Source: CAMLIZ01 sp036231905
GTDB taxonomy: Bacteria; Pseudomonadota; Gammaproteobacteria; Burkholderiales; Burkholderiaceae_C
Reading direction: 5' to 3'
Length of the DNA stretch: 64,000 nucleotides
Assembly: GCF_036231905.1 (NCBI RefSeq)
Contig: NZ_JAZARE010000003.1
Span: forward strand, 310,001-374,000
The notes under the pieces are model-generated. The model saw only the letters and a program-made list of their open reading frames with translations. It was not told the DNA's origin and searched no databases. A program made the translations under genes and the position numbers. Below, one piece after another: positions 21,072 through 28,629 of the stretch (its first letter is position 1; each line of letters starts with the position of its first letter).

Positions 21072-21100
21072 AACGGCCTCGGTTCCCCGAGGCCGTTTTT
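21072..21100 (+). terminator. Rho-independent terminator of rpoD
   Basis: AACGGCCTCGG (21072-21082), TTCC loop, CCGAGGCCGTT (21087-21097), then Ts. The perfect 11-bp stem with a T-run lies 68 bases after the rpoD stop. Confidence 0.9.
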
Positions 21101-21209
21101 CATGGTGCAAACGCTACACTGCCGGCAGCATGCTGCCTCGTCCACGCTCCCTTCGTCGGCGGCCCTTGATGGGCACGCGCGGCCTCCCAGAGGCCGGTTG
21201 GAGGCGTTC

Positions 21210-22163
21210 ATGACCCGGATCGCGGAACGCACTGTCCTGTTTGCCGACCTGCGGGGCAGCACCTCGCTGTACGAGCAGCTGGGCAATGCCGAGGCCACTT
21301 CGGTTGTCACGCATACCGTCACCGCCCTGTCGCGCGCGGTCCCGGCCCATGGCGGTCAGGTCATCAAGACCCTGGGCGACGGCCTGATGGCGGTGTTTTC
21401 CGAAGCGCCTTCAGCCCTGCAGGCGGCCGACCAGATGCACGAGGTGCTGGACCGCCTGGTCACGCGCGGCAGCGAGCACGGCGCTTCCTCCGGCCTGCGC
21501 GCGCTGCGCCTTCAAGTGGCCCTCGCCCGCGGTGAGGTGGTGGAGATGGCGGGCGACTGTTTTGGCGACGCGGTGAACGTCGCAGCCCGCCTGCTGGACC
21601 ACGCCGGGGACAACGAGACCCTGATCACCGCCGAAGTGTTTGCCGGCCTGCATGAAGAGGTCCGCGCGCGCTTTCGCAACCTCGACCGCATGCAGCTGCG
21701 CGGCCGCGTCGAGCCGGTGCAGGTGCACCTGCTGAGCGGCGGCGGCCGCCGAACTGGGGACCCGGCGGCCACTCAGTTCGGCGACGTCACCCTGGCCACG
21801 GAGCCGGAGGGCATCCGCCTGGTGTGGGCGGACAGCAATCGCCTGTACGCCGGGCCGCACCTGCCGATCGTGCTGGGGCGCAGCCCGCAGGCCACCTACT
21901 GCATCGACGACACCCGGGTGTCCCGCTCGCATGCCCGCATTGACTGGCACGGCGGCGCCTTCCAGCTCACCGACCTCAGTTACAACGGCACCTACGTGCG
22001 CTTTTCCAGCGACGAGGAAGTGCTCAGCCTGCGTCGCAGCAGTTGCACCCTGCACGGCAGCGGCGTGATCGGCTTGGGTGGCCCACCGGGCGACGGTTTC
22101 CTGCCGACGATCGGGTTCGAGGTGCTGAGCTTCATGGACACCGTACCGCACACGGTCGTGTAG
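21210..22163 (+). CDS. Class III nucleotidyl cyclase with C-terminal FHA domain
   Basis: 317 residues. ATG 21210 has GGAGG at good spacing; the frame stays open upstream to 21012 but without similarity. The catalytic domain (about 1-180) has both metal-binding aspartates (LFADLRGSTSLY and KTLGDGLMAVF) and the Asn/Arg transition-state pair in GDAVNVAARLLDHA, so activity is likely. Substrate choice (ATP or GTP) cannot be set from sequence alone. The FHA domain (about 225-300) has LGRSPQ, SRSHARI and LSYNGTYV, which are the phosphothreonine-binding residues. It is a soluble protein. A single-domain response regulator begins 13 bases downstream, so the pair probably forms one operon. Confidence 0.85.
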   Translation: MTRIAERTVLFADLRGSTSLYEQLGNAEATSVVTHTVTALSRAVPAHGGQVIKTLGDGLMAVFSEAPSALQAADQMHEVLDRLVTRGSEHGASSGLRALRLQVALARGEVVEMAGDCFGDAVNVAARLLDHAGDNETLITAEVFAGLHEEVRARFRNLDRMQLRGRVEPVQVHLLSGGGRRTGDPAATQFGDVTLATEPEGIRLVWADSNRLYAGPHLPIVLGRSPQATYCIDDTRVSRSHARIDWHGGAFQLTDLSYNGTYVRFSSDEEVLSLRRSSCTLHGSGVIGLGGPPGDGFLPTIGFEVLSFMDTVPHTVV

Positions 22164-22176
22164 GCGGTAGTACCGT

Positions 22177-22545
22177 ATGCGCCTGCTGTACGTCGAAGAC
22201 AACCGGATCAACGCGCTGCTCTTCGAGGAGGCGCTCAAGCTGCAGCCCGGCTTCGAGCTGCGCGTGGCCGAAGACGGCGCGCAGGCGGAGGAGCTGGCGC
22301 GCGACTGGCAGCCCGAAGTGCTGGTGCTGGATTCGCACCTGCCCGACGTCAATGGCGCCGCCTTGCTGCAGCGGCTGCGGCAGCTGCCGGGGCTGGCCAG
22401 CGTGCCGGCCTTCATGTGCTCCGCCGACGCCCAGCAGGAGGACGTGCAGCAGGCGCTGGCCGCCGGGTTTCGCGGCTACTGGGCCAAGCCGATCTCCATC
22501 GTCAGCGTGTTGAGCGACCTGCAGGCGCTGCTGCCACCGGGCTGA
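22177..22545 (+). CDS. Single-domain response regulator (CheY-like)
   Basis: 122 residues, receiver domain only. The acidic pair is E7/D8 (LLYVEDNRIN), the phospho-acceptor is D52 (VLVLDSHLPDVNG) and the conserved lysine is in YWAKPI. The switch Thr/Ser position reads FMCSADAQ. The short gap after the cyclase-FHA gene suggests that the regulator and cyclase act together, with phosphorylation gating the cyclase or its partner. No cognate kinase is adjacent. Confidence 0.85.
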   Translation: MRLLYVEDNRINALLFEEALKLQPGFELRVAEDGAQAEELARDWQPEVLVLDSHLPDVNGAALLQRLRQLPGLASVPAFMCSADAQQEDVQQALAAGFRGYWAKPISIVSVLSDLQALLPPG

Positions 22546-22575
22546 CACGCCCCGGCTCGCCGACAATCGGCGCCG

Positions 22576-23670
22576 ATGACCTCCTTTGCCGCCGAACCCG
22601 CACACATTCATGGCAGCACCGCCCGCACGGCAGTGCTGGTGGTCAACCTCGGCACGCCGGAAGCGCCCACCGCGCCCGCCGTGCGCCGCTACCTCGCAGA
22701 GTTCCTGAGCGACCACCGGGTGGTGGAGATTCCGCGCTGGCTGTGGAAGCCGATCCTGCACGGCATCATCCTGCGCACCCGGCCGGCCAAGTCCGCCGCC
22801 AAGTACGCCAGCATCTGGACACCCGAAGGCTCGCCGCTCAAGGTGTGGACCGAGAAGCAGGCCAAGCTGCTGCTGGGCGCGCTGGGGGAGCAGGGCCAGC
22901 AGGTGCTGGTGCGCCATGCCATGCGCTATGGCAACCCGTCCATCGCCAGCCAGCTCGATGCCTTGAAGGCCGAGGGCGCCACCCGCATCCTGGTGCTGCC
23001 GCTGTACCCGCAGTACTCAGGCACCACCACCGCCAGCATCTTCGATGCGGTGGGGCAATGGGGCCAGCAGACCCGCCACCTGCCGGAGCTGCGTTTCGTG
23101 AACCGCTATCACGACGACCCCGGCTACATCGACGCGCTCGCCCGTCGCGTGCAGCGCCACTGGGAACAAAACGGCCGCGGCGATCGCCTGCTCCTCAGCT
23201 TCCATGGCGTGCCCCAGCGCACGCTCACGCTGGGCGACCCTTATCACTGCGAATGCCACAAGACGGCCCGCCTGCTGGGCGAACGGCTGGACCTGCCGGC
23301 CGACGCGGTGCTGGTCACCTTCCAGAGCCGCTTCGGCCGCGCAAAGTGGCTGCATCCCTACACCGAGCCCACGCTGCGCCAGCTGGCCCAGCAAGGCGTC
23401 AAGCGGGTGGACGTGGCCTGCCCCGGCTTCGTGAGCGACTGCCTCGAGACCCTGGAGGAGATCGCGCAGGAAGGCCGCGACGCCTTCCTGCAGGCGGGTG
23501 GGCAAGAGTTCCACTACGTGCCCTGCCTGAACGACGACGGGCGCTGGATTGGCGCGCTCGCCGGCATTGCGCAGCAGCATCTGCAAGGCTGGCCGACCGC
23601 CGCCGCGCCGGACGGGCGAGCGGCTGAATTGCAGCGGGAGCGGGCACTGCGCCTGGGCGCGACGCGCTGA
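22576..23670 (+). CDS. hemH: Ferrochelatase HemH
   Basis: Inserts Fe(II) into protoporphyrin IX, the last step of heme synthesis. 364 residues. Family signatures present are VLVVNLGTPEAPTAPAVRRY near the N-terminus, LPLYPQYSGTTTASI, the active-site LLSFHGVPQR with the conserved His, FQSRFGRAKWLHPYTEPT, and VACPGFVSDCLETLEEI (conserved Glu). DPYHCECHKTARLL contains cysteines, but the C-terminal 2Fe-2S site of animal enzymes is not evident. It is convergent with the tricarboxylate transport operon; only 37 GC-rich bases separate the ends. Confidence 0.95.
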   Translation: MTSFAAEPAHIHGSTARTAVLVVNLGTPEAPTAPAVRRYLAEFLSDHRVVEIPRWLWKPILHGIILRTRPAKSAAKYASIWTPEGSPLKVWTEKQAKLLLGALGEQGQQVLVRHAMRYGNPSIASQLDALKAEGATRILVLPLYPQYSGTTTASIFDAVGQWGQQTRHLPELRFVNRYHDDPGYIDALARRVQRHWEQNGRGDRLLLSFHGVPQRTLTLGDPYHCECHKTARLLGERLDLPADAVLVTFQSRFGRAKWLHPYTEPTLRQLAQQGVKRVDVACPGFVSDCLETLEEIAQEGRDAFLQAGGQEFHYVPCLNDDGRWIGALAGIAQQHLQGWPTAAAPDGRAAELQRERALRLGATR

Positions 23671-23707
23671 AGCGCGGGCGCGGGCGCCGGCGCCGGCACG
23701 GGCAGCC

Positions 23708-24679
23708 TCAGGCTGGCTTCAGGTGCAGCAGGTGCACCAGCACGCGGGCCATCTGCTGGTCGAATTCCAGCGACTGCTGGAACTCCGCACCGGTTTGCCA
23801 TGAGGCCTGCCAGCTGTTGCGCTGCACCGCGTCCTTCCAGCTGGCGTCCTGGGTGGCCCGCTGCACCGCATTGCGCAGCGTGGCCGCCTGGTCGGCGCTG
23901 AGGCCGCCCGCGGCAAACACGCCGCGCCAGTTGCCGAGCTCCACCTTGAGCCCCTGCTCCATCATGGACGGCACGCCGTAGGCGGCCCGTTTGGACGTGA
24001 TGCCCAAGGCACGGAGGCGGCCCGACGCAATGCCTTCGTGCAGCTCGCCGTAGCCCGAGACGGCTGCGCTCACCTTGCCAGCAGTGACGGCGGCCAGTAC
24101 TTCCGAGCCGCTGGCAAACGGCTGGTAGGCCAGCAGGGCCGGGTCGGCACCGGCCGCGCGCGCGATCATCGCGGCGCACATGTGGTCCACGCCGCCCGCA
24201 CCGCCACCGGCGATGGTGACTTGCGTCGGCCGCGCCGTCAGGTCGGCGGTGAAGGCCGCCAGGTTGCGGTAGCGTGAGTCGGCTGGCACCACCAGCACCG
24301 GCAGTTCATTGGTCAGGCGCGCGATCGGCGTGAGCTGGCTGAGGTCCACCGCCGGCCGGTTGAGCGCGACGGAGCCCACCATCACGAAGCCGCCCACCAT
24401 CAGTGCGGCAGGGTCCTTGGCGTGCTTCTGCGCAAACTCGGCCAGGCCGATCACGCCACCCTTGCCGCCCTTGTTCTCGTAGTCCACCTCAGCGACCTGG
24501 CCGCTGGCCAGCAAGGCCTGGCCCAGGGTGCGGCCGGTCTGGTCCCAGCCGCCCCCGGCGTTGGCCGGGATGAAGATCCGAAGGCGTGGAAATGGAGCCT
24601 TCAGGTCCGCCGCACAGGCCTGGAAGGCCCAGGCGCCCGCCAGGGCGACGCTGGCGCCCATCAGTTGTCTGCGTTGCAT
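23708..24679 (-). CDS. Second Bug-family (TctC-like) substrate-binding protein
   Basis: 323-residue periplasmic solute-binding protein with a signal peptide (LMGASVALAGAWAFQACAA). It has the Bug-family beta/alpha hallmark NAGGGWDQTGRTLGQAL and VDYENKGGKGGVIGLAEF. It is clearly paralogous to the protein at 26786-27748, but diverged. A good ribosome site (GAGGAGAAGCACC) precedes ATG 24679. It lies last in a four-gene operon after tctA. The carboxylate ligand cannot be read from sequence. It may widen the substrate range of the shared TctAB permease or act as a sensor for the adjacent two-component system, as described for some Bug proteins. Confidence 0.88.
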   Translation of the reverse strand: MQRRQLMGASVALAGAWAFQACAADLKAPFPRLRIFIPANAGGGWDQTGRTLGQALLASGQVAEVDYENKGGKGGVIGLAEFAQKHAKDPAALMVGGFVMVGSVALNRPAVDLSQLTPIARLTNELPVLVVPADSRYRNLAAFTADLTARPTQVTIAGGGAGGVDHMCAAMIARAAGADPALLAYQPFASGSEVLAAVTAGKVSAAVSGYGELHEGIASGRLRALGITSKRAAYGVPSMMEQGLKVELGNWRGVFAAGGLSADQAATLRNAVQRATQDASWKDAVQRNSWQASWQTGAEFQQSLEFDQQMARVLVHLLHLKPA

Positions 24680-24757
24680 GGTGCTTCTCCTCGTTCAAAC
24701 GGACAAAGGAACCCCACGCCGCGCCGCCAACCGACGCGGTCGCCCCTCAAGCGGAAT

Positions 24758-26266
24758 TCATGCAGCGGCTTGTTTCCAGCTGCGCCGGCGTTGCAGCCAG
24801 CGCATCAGCGGCGGCAGCAGCAGCACCAGCACGCAGATCGCAAGAATGGACGCGGTGAGCGGGCGCTCCACCAGCACGGTCCAGCGGCCCTCGCCAATGG
24901 ACAGCGCGTTGCGCATCTGCGCCTCGGCCAGGGGCCCGAGGATCATGCCGACGATCACCGGCGCGGTCGGGAAGTCGAAGCGCCGCATCACCACGCCCAG
25001 CACGCCGATCGCGTAGAGCAGGAAGAGGTCGAAGCTCGACTGCCGCATGCCGTACACACCCACGGTGGCAAAGATCAGGATGCCCGCATACAGCGCCGGC
25101 TTGGGCACCTTCAGCAGCTTGACCCACAGCCCCACCAGCGGCAGGTTGAGCACCAGCAGCATCACGTTGCCGATGTACAGCGACGCGATCAGGGCCCACA
25201 CCAGCGCGGAGCTGGTCTGGAACAGCGTCGGGCCGGGCTGGATGCCGTAGTTCTGGAACGCCGACAGCATGATGGCCGCCGTGGTGGAGGTGGGGATGCC
25301 CAGCGTCAGCAACGGCACCAGGGTGGCGGTGACGGTGGCGTTGTTGGCCGCCTCCGGCCCGGCCACGCCTTCGATGGCACCGGTGGTGCCGAACTCCTCA
25401 GGATGCTTGGAGAGCTTCTTCTCCAGGCCATAGGACAGGAAGGTCGGGATCTCGGTGCCGCCGGCCGGGATGGTGCCGAACGGAAAGCCCAGCAGGGTGC
25501 CGCGGATCCAGGCCGGCCACGAACGCCGCCAGTCGGCGCGCGTCATCGCCACGCTGGTGAGCGCGTTCTGCGTCTCGTCCTGGCGGCCTTCGTACAGCAC
25601 CGAATACAGCGCCTCGCCCACGGCGAACAGGCCCACCGCCACCAGCACCACCTCGATGCCGTCCACCAGCTCCGGCACGCCCAGCGTGTAACGCGCCTGG
25701 CCGGAGATCTGGTCGATGCCGATCAGGCCCACGGCCAGGCCCAGCACCAGGCTGCACATGCCACGCAGCATGCTCTGCCCCAGCACCGCCGACACGGTGG
25801 TGAAAGCCAGCACCATCAGCGCAAAGTATTCCGGCGGGCCGAAGCGCAGCGCGTACTCGGCGATCAGTGGAGCGAACAGCGTCACCAGCACCGTGGCCAC
25901 CGTGCCCGCCACGAAGGAGCCGATGGCGGCCGTGGCCAGCGCCGCCCCGGCGCGGCCGCGCTTGGCCATCAGGTTGCCCTCCATCGCGGTGACCATGCTG
26001 CCGGTCTCCCCCGGTGTGTTCAGCAGGATGGAGGTGGTGGAGCCGCCATACATCGCACCGTAGTAGATGCCGGCGAACAGGATCATCGAGGCCGTGGGTT
26101 CCACGTGCGCCGTCAGCGGCAGCAGCATCGCCACCGTGAGCGCGGGGCCGATGCCGGGCAGCACGCCGATCGCGGTGCCGATCAGGCAGCCGAGAAAGGC
26201 CCACATCAGGTTGATCGGCGTGCCTGCAGTGGCAAAGCCCTGCATCAGCGATTGCCAGAGGTCCAT
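24758..26266 (-). CDS. tctA: Tripartite tricarboxylate transporter large permease TctA
   Basis: 502 residues, about 11-12 transmembrane segments, the normal length for TctA. Family signatures include GTAIGVLPGIGPALTVAMLL, YYGAMYGGSTTSILLNTPGE and FGTIPAGGTEIPTFLSYG. It forms the inner-membrane channel with TctB and takes the carboxylate from the periplasmic TctC, driven by the ion gradient. The start is at ATG 26266, 14 bases after tctB. Confidence 0.93.
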   Translation of the reverse strand: MDLWQSLMQGFATAGTPINLMWAFLGCLIGTAIGVLPGIGPALTVAMLLPLTAHVEPTASMILFAGIYYGAMYGGSTTSILLNTPGETGSMVTAMEGNLMAKRGRAGAALATAAIGSFVAGTVATVLVTLFAPLIAEYALRFGPPEYFALMVLAFTTVSAVLGQSMLRGMCSLVLGLAVGLIGIDQISGQARYTLGVPELVDGIEVVLVAVGLFAVGEALYSVLYEGRQDETQNALTSVAMTRADWRRSWPAWIRGTLLGFPFGTIPAGGTEIPTFLSYGLEKKLSKHPEEFGTTGAIEGVAGPEAANNATVTATLVPLLTLGIPTSTTAAIMLSAFQNYGIQPGPTLFQTSSALVWALIASLYIGNVMLLVLNLPLVGLWVKLLKVPKPALYAGILIFATVGVYGMRQSSFDLFLLYAIGVLGVVMRRFDFPTAPVIVGMILGPLAEAQMRNALSIGEGRWTVLVERPLTASILAICVLVLLLPPLMRWLQRRRSWKQAAA

Positions 26267-26280
26267 GGAGGTTGTTCCTG

Positions 26281-26775
26281 TCAGAGCCAGCCGGTGTGCG
26301 TGAGCCCGGGAAGGTTCAGGCCAAGCAACTTGGTGAACAGCCAGAACACCGGGGCGGAGATCGCCACGCCGATGGCCGCGTCACGCAGCAGGCTGGTCAC
26401 ACCCCGCACCGGCTGGTCCATCGACAAGCGGAAGCCGCGCGCTGCCAGCGCGAACAGCAACGCGCACGACGGGATGAACCCCACGTAGGTGATCAGCGCC
26501 GCATTGAGCAGCAGTCCGGCCGTTACCCACGCCATGCCGCGCCAGTAGGGCGGCATGGCCGGCGGCGCGGGCAGGTCGCGCAGCCCGCCGGAGAAGGCCT
26601 GCACCAACAGCAGCACACCGCACAACGCCATGGCGCCGGCCACCACCCAGGGCACGAAGCCCGGGCCCACGCCGGAATAGCCGGCAGCCCCATGGATCTG
26701 CGCCGCGCCGGCCGCGAGCACGCCCGCGATGACGAGCGCGCCCACACCCAGCAGCTTTTGATGGCCGGTGTTCAT
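26281..26775 (-). CDS. tctB: Tripartite tricarboxylate transporter small subunit TctB
   Basis: 164 residues with four predicted transmembrane segments, the standard TctB layout. There is little strict sequence conservation in this family, so the call rests on length, helix pattern and position between tctC and tctA. It starts at ATG 26775, 10 bases after the tctC stop. Confidence 0.88.
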   Translation of the reverse strand: MNTGHQKLLGVGALVIAGVLAAGAAQIHGAAGYSGVGPGFVPWVVAGAMALCGVLLLVQAFSGGLRDLPAPPAMPPYWRGMAWVTAGLLLNAALITYVGFIPSCALLFALAARGFRLSMDQPVRGVTSLLRDAAIGVAISAPVFWLFTKLLGLNLPGLTHTGWL

Positions 26776-26785
26776 GGCTGAGCGC

Positions 26786-27748
26786 TCAGAGCATGCCCAA
26801 GCGGACCATCAGCGCGCGCAGGCGGGCATGGTCCTCGTCGACATAACGGCCGAAATCGTCACCGGTGAGCAACGACTGGTTCCAGCGGTTGGCCTGCAGC
26901 GCCTCCTGCCAGCTCTTGGTCTTGGTGGCCTTGACGACACCGTCGACCAGGGCCTTGCGCTGCTCCGGCGTGATGCCAGCCGCGCCGTACACGCCGCGCC
27001 AGTTGGAGATCTCGACGTTGATGCCCTGCTCCTTCAAGGTGGGCACGTCCACGCCCTTCTGGCGCGTGCCAGCGGTGTAGCCGATCGCGCGCATCTTGCC
27101 GGCCTTGATGAACTCCTCGAACTCGCCGTAGCCGCTGGTGCCCACGGTGACGTGGCCACCCAGGATGGCCGCCGCCGCTTCGCCGCCGCCCCGGAAAGGC
27201 ACATAGTTGATCTTGCTCACGTCGGCGCCCACCTCGCTGGCGATCATGGCGACGCTGATGTGGTCGGTGGAGCCCTTGGAGCCACCGCCCCACTTGACGC
27301 TGCCCGGGTCCTTCTTGAGCTGCTCCACCACCTCCTTCATCGACTTGATCGGCGAAGCGGCCGGCACCACGAACACGTTGTATTCGGCCGTCAGGCGGGC
27401 GATCGGGGTGACGTTGCTCAGCGTGATCGGCGGCTTGTTCTGCACGATCGCGCCCACCATCACCGCACCGGTGACGATCATCGCGTTGGGGTCGCCCTTG
27501 CTGGCATTGGCAAACTGCGCCAGGCCGATGGTGCCGCCGGCGCCGCCCTTGTTGTCATAGGTGACCGAGCCGGCGACGCCGGCCTCCTGCAGCGCCTTGC
27601 CGAGCGCCCGGCCGGTGGTGTCCCAGCCGCCGCCGGGGTTGGCGCCGATCATGATCTTCATGTTGTCGGCCGCCTGCACCGCCGGCACCCCGGCCAGCAC
27701 CGAGGCGATGAGCGGAAGCGCCAGCGACTTGAGGATGGTTCTGCGCAT
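26786..27748 (-). CDS. tctC: Tricarboxylate-binding protein TctC (Bug family)
   Basis: 320 residues. Start ATG 27748 is set by AAAGGAGACACGAAC and the following signal peptide (LKSLALPLIASVLAGVPAVQA). The mature protein has the Bug signature GANPGGGWDTTGRALGKAL and VTYDNKGGAGGTIGLAQFA, and ends in LRALMVRLGML. As first gene of tctCBA and divergent from tctDE, it is the likely high-level binding protein for citrate or related carboxylates. The exact ligand is not determined by what I can see. Confidence 0.9.
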   Translation of the reverse strand: MRRTILKSLALPLIASVLAGVPAVQAADNMKIMIGANPGGGWDTTGRALGKALQEAGVAGSVTYDNKGGAGGTIGLAQFANASKGDPNAMIVTGAVMVGAIVQNKPPITLSNVTPIARLTAEYNVFVVPAASPIKSMKEVVEQLKKDPGSVKWGGGSKGSTDHISVAMIASEVGADVSKINYVPFRGGGEAAAAILGGHVTVGTSGYGEFEEFIKAGKMRAIGYTAGTRQKGVDVPTLKEQGINVEISNWRGVYGAAGITPEQRKALVDGVVKATKTKSWQEALQANRWNQSLLTGDDFGRYVDEDHARLRALMVRLGML

Positions 27749-27835
27749 GTTCGTGTCTCCTTTGAAAGCGTGGCCCATGGTGCCGGCCGGACCGTGGCGC
27801 CGCATGCGGGTCATCCCCCAGGCGGGCCGCCCACC

Positions 27836-27885
27836 CTGTCAGCAGGCTGTCGAAAGCCGGGGCCGCGGCTGTCAAAGCGCTGTCA
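27836..27885 (+). promoter_or_regulatory. Phased CTGTCA direct repeats between tctC and tctD
   Basis: CTGTCA at 27836, CTGTCG at 27847, CTGTCA at 27869 and CTGTCA at 27880. The steps are 11, 22 and 11 bases, so all four sit on one 11-bp register. Each pair (hexamer, five bases, hexamer) has the geometry of an OmpR/PhoB-family binding site and its hexamers match the enteric Pho-box half-site. Either TctD or PhoB could bind here. Operator function is inferred. Confidence 0.6.
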
Positions 27886-27948
27886 GGACGGCCGGCTGCG
27901 GGTCGGACCTGAGCCAACCCGCCCCTTGGCAGGCGGCACACTCGGGCC

Positions 27949-28629
27949 ATGAAACTGCTGCTGGTGGAAGATGACCCGTCCATGGTGCAGGCGCTGCGGC
28001 TGGCACTGGAGCGGCGCGGCTTCGAGGTGGACTGCTGCACCGACGGCGTGGAGGCGCTGCACCGGCTGCGCCACCAGGCGCCCGACCTCGCGCTGCTGGA
28101 TCTCACGATCCCCCGCCTGGACGGCCTGCAGGTGCTGCACAAGGCGCGCAGCGAGGGCATCACCGTGCCCATCATCCTGCTCACTGCCCGCGGCGCCGTG
28201 GGGGACCGGGTGCAGGGCCTGAATGCCGGTGCCGACGACTACCTCGCCAAGCCCTTCGACCTGGACGAGCTGGAAGCCCGCATCCGGGCCCAGCTGCGCC
28301 GCCGCCACGGCGACGCGCAGGGTGAGCGCCTGGCCTGCGGCCCGCTGGCGATGGACCGCGAATCCGGCGCCTTCTACCTCGGCGACGTGCCGCTGGAGCT
28401 CACGCCACGCGAGCAGGCGCTGCTCAAGGCGCTGATCGCCAAGCCGGGGCAGGCGGTGGCCAAGGAAAAACTCTTCCGCCTCGTGTTCCCGATGGAGGAG
28501 CACATCCAGTTCGAGGCGATCGAGGTGGTGGCCTACCGGCTGCGCAAGAAGCTGGCCGGTGCCGGCGTGTCGCTGGTCACCCTGCGCGGGCTGGGCTACC
28601 TGTTGCGCGTGGACCCGGAGGGCGCGTGA
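27949..28629 (+). CDS. tctD: OmpR-family response regulator TctD
   Basis: 226 residues. The receiver domain (about 1-118) has E7/D8/D9, phospho-acceptor D51 (LALLDLTIPRLDG), Thr in LLTARGAV and Lys in YLAKPFD. A winged-helix DNA-binding domain follows (about 130-222, LTPREQALLKALI, VAYRLRKKL, TLRGLGYLL). Position next to tctE and divergent from tctCBA matches TctD/BctD regulators of tricarboxylate uptake. Translation is coupled to tctE by a 4-base GTGA overlap. Confidence 0.92.
   Translation: MKLLLVEDDPSMVQALRLALERRGFEVDCCTDGVEALHRLRHQAPDLALLDLTIPRLDGLQVLHKARSEGITVPIILLTARGAVGDRVQGLNAGADDYLAKPFDLDELEARIRAQLRRRHGDAQGERLACGPLAMDRESGAFYLGDVPLELTPREQALLKALIAKPGQAVAKEKLFRLVFPMEEHIQFEAIEVVAYRLRKKLAGAGVSLVTLRGLGYLLRVDPEGA

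Noticed and set aside
21012..21209. Upstream extension of the cyclase-FHA gene from a GTG at 21012
   Set aside because: It crosses the rpoD terminator and has no similarity. ATG 21210 has a GGAGG and begins the cyclase domain.
23671..23707. GGCGCCGGCGCCGGC-rich gap as a terminator between hemH and tctC'
   Set aside because: It is self-complementary but it has no T-run and no defined loop, so I do not call it.
24422..26488. 688-codon open frame on the plus strand
   Set aside because: It runs antisense to tctC', tctA and part of tctB, is rich in Gln/His/Arg/Ala as expected from GC-rich antisense frames, and has no recognisable domain.
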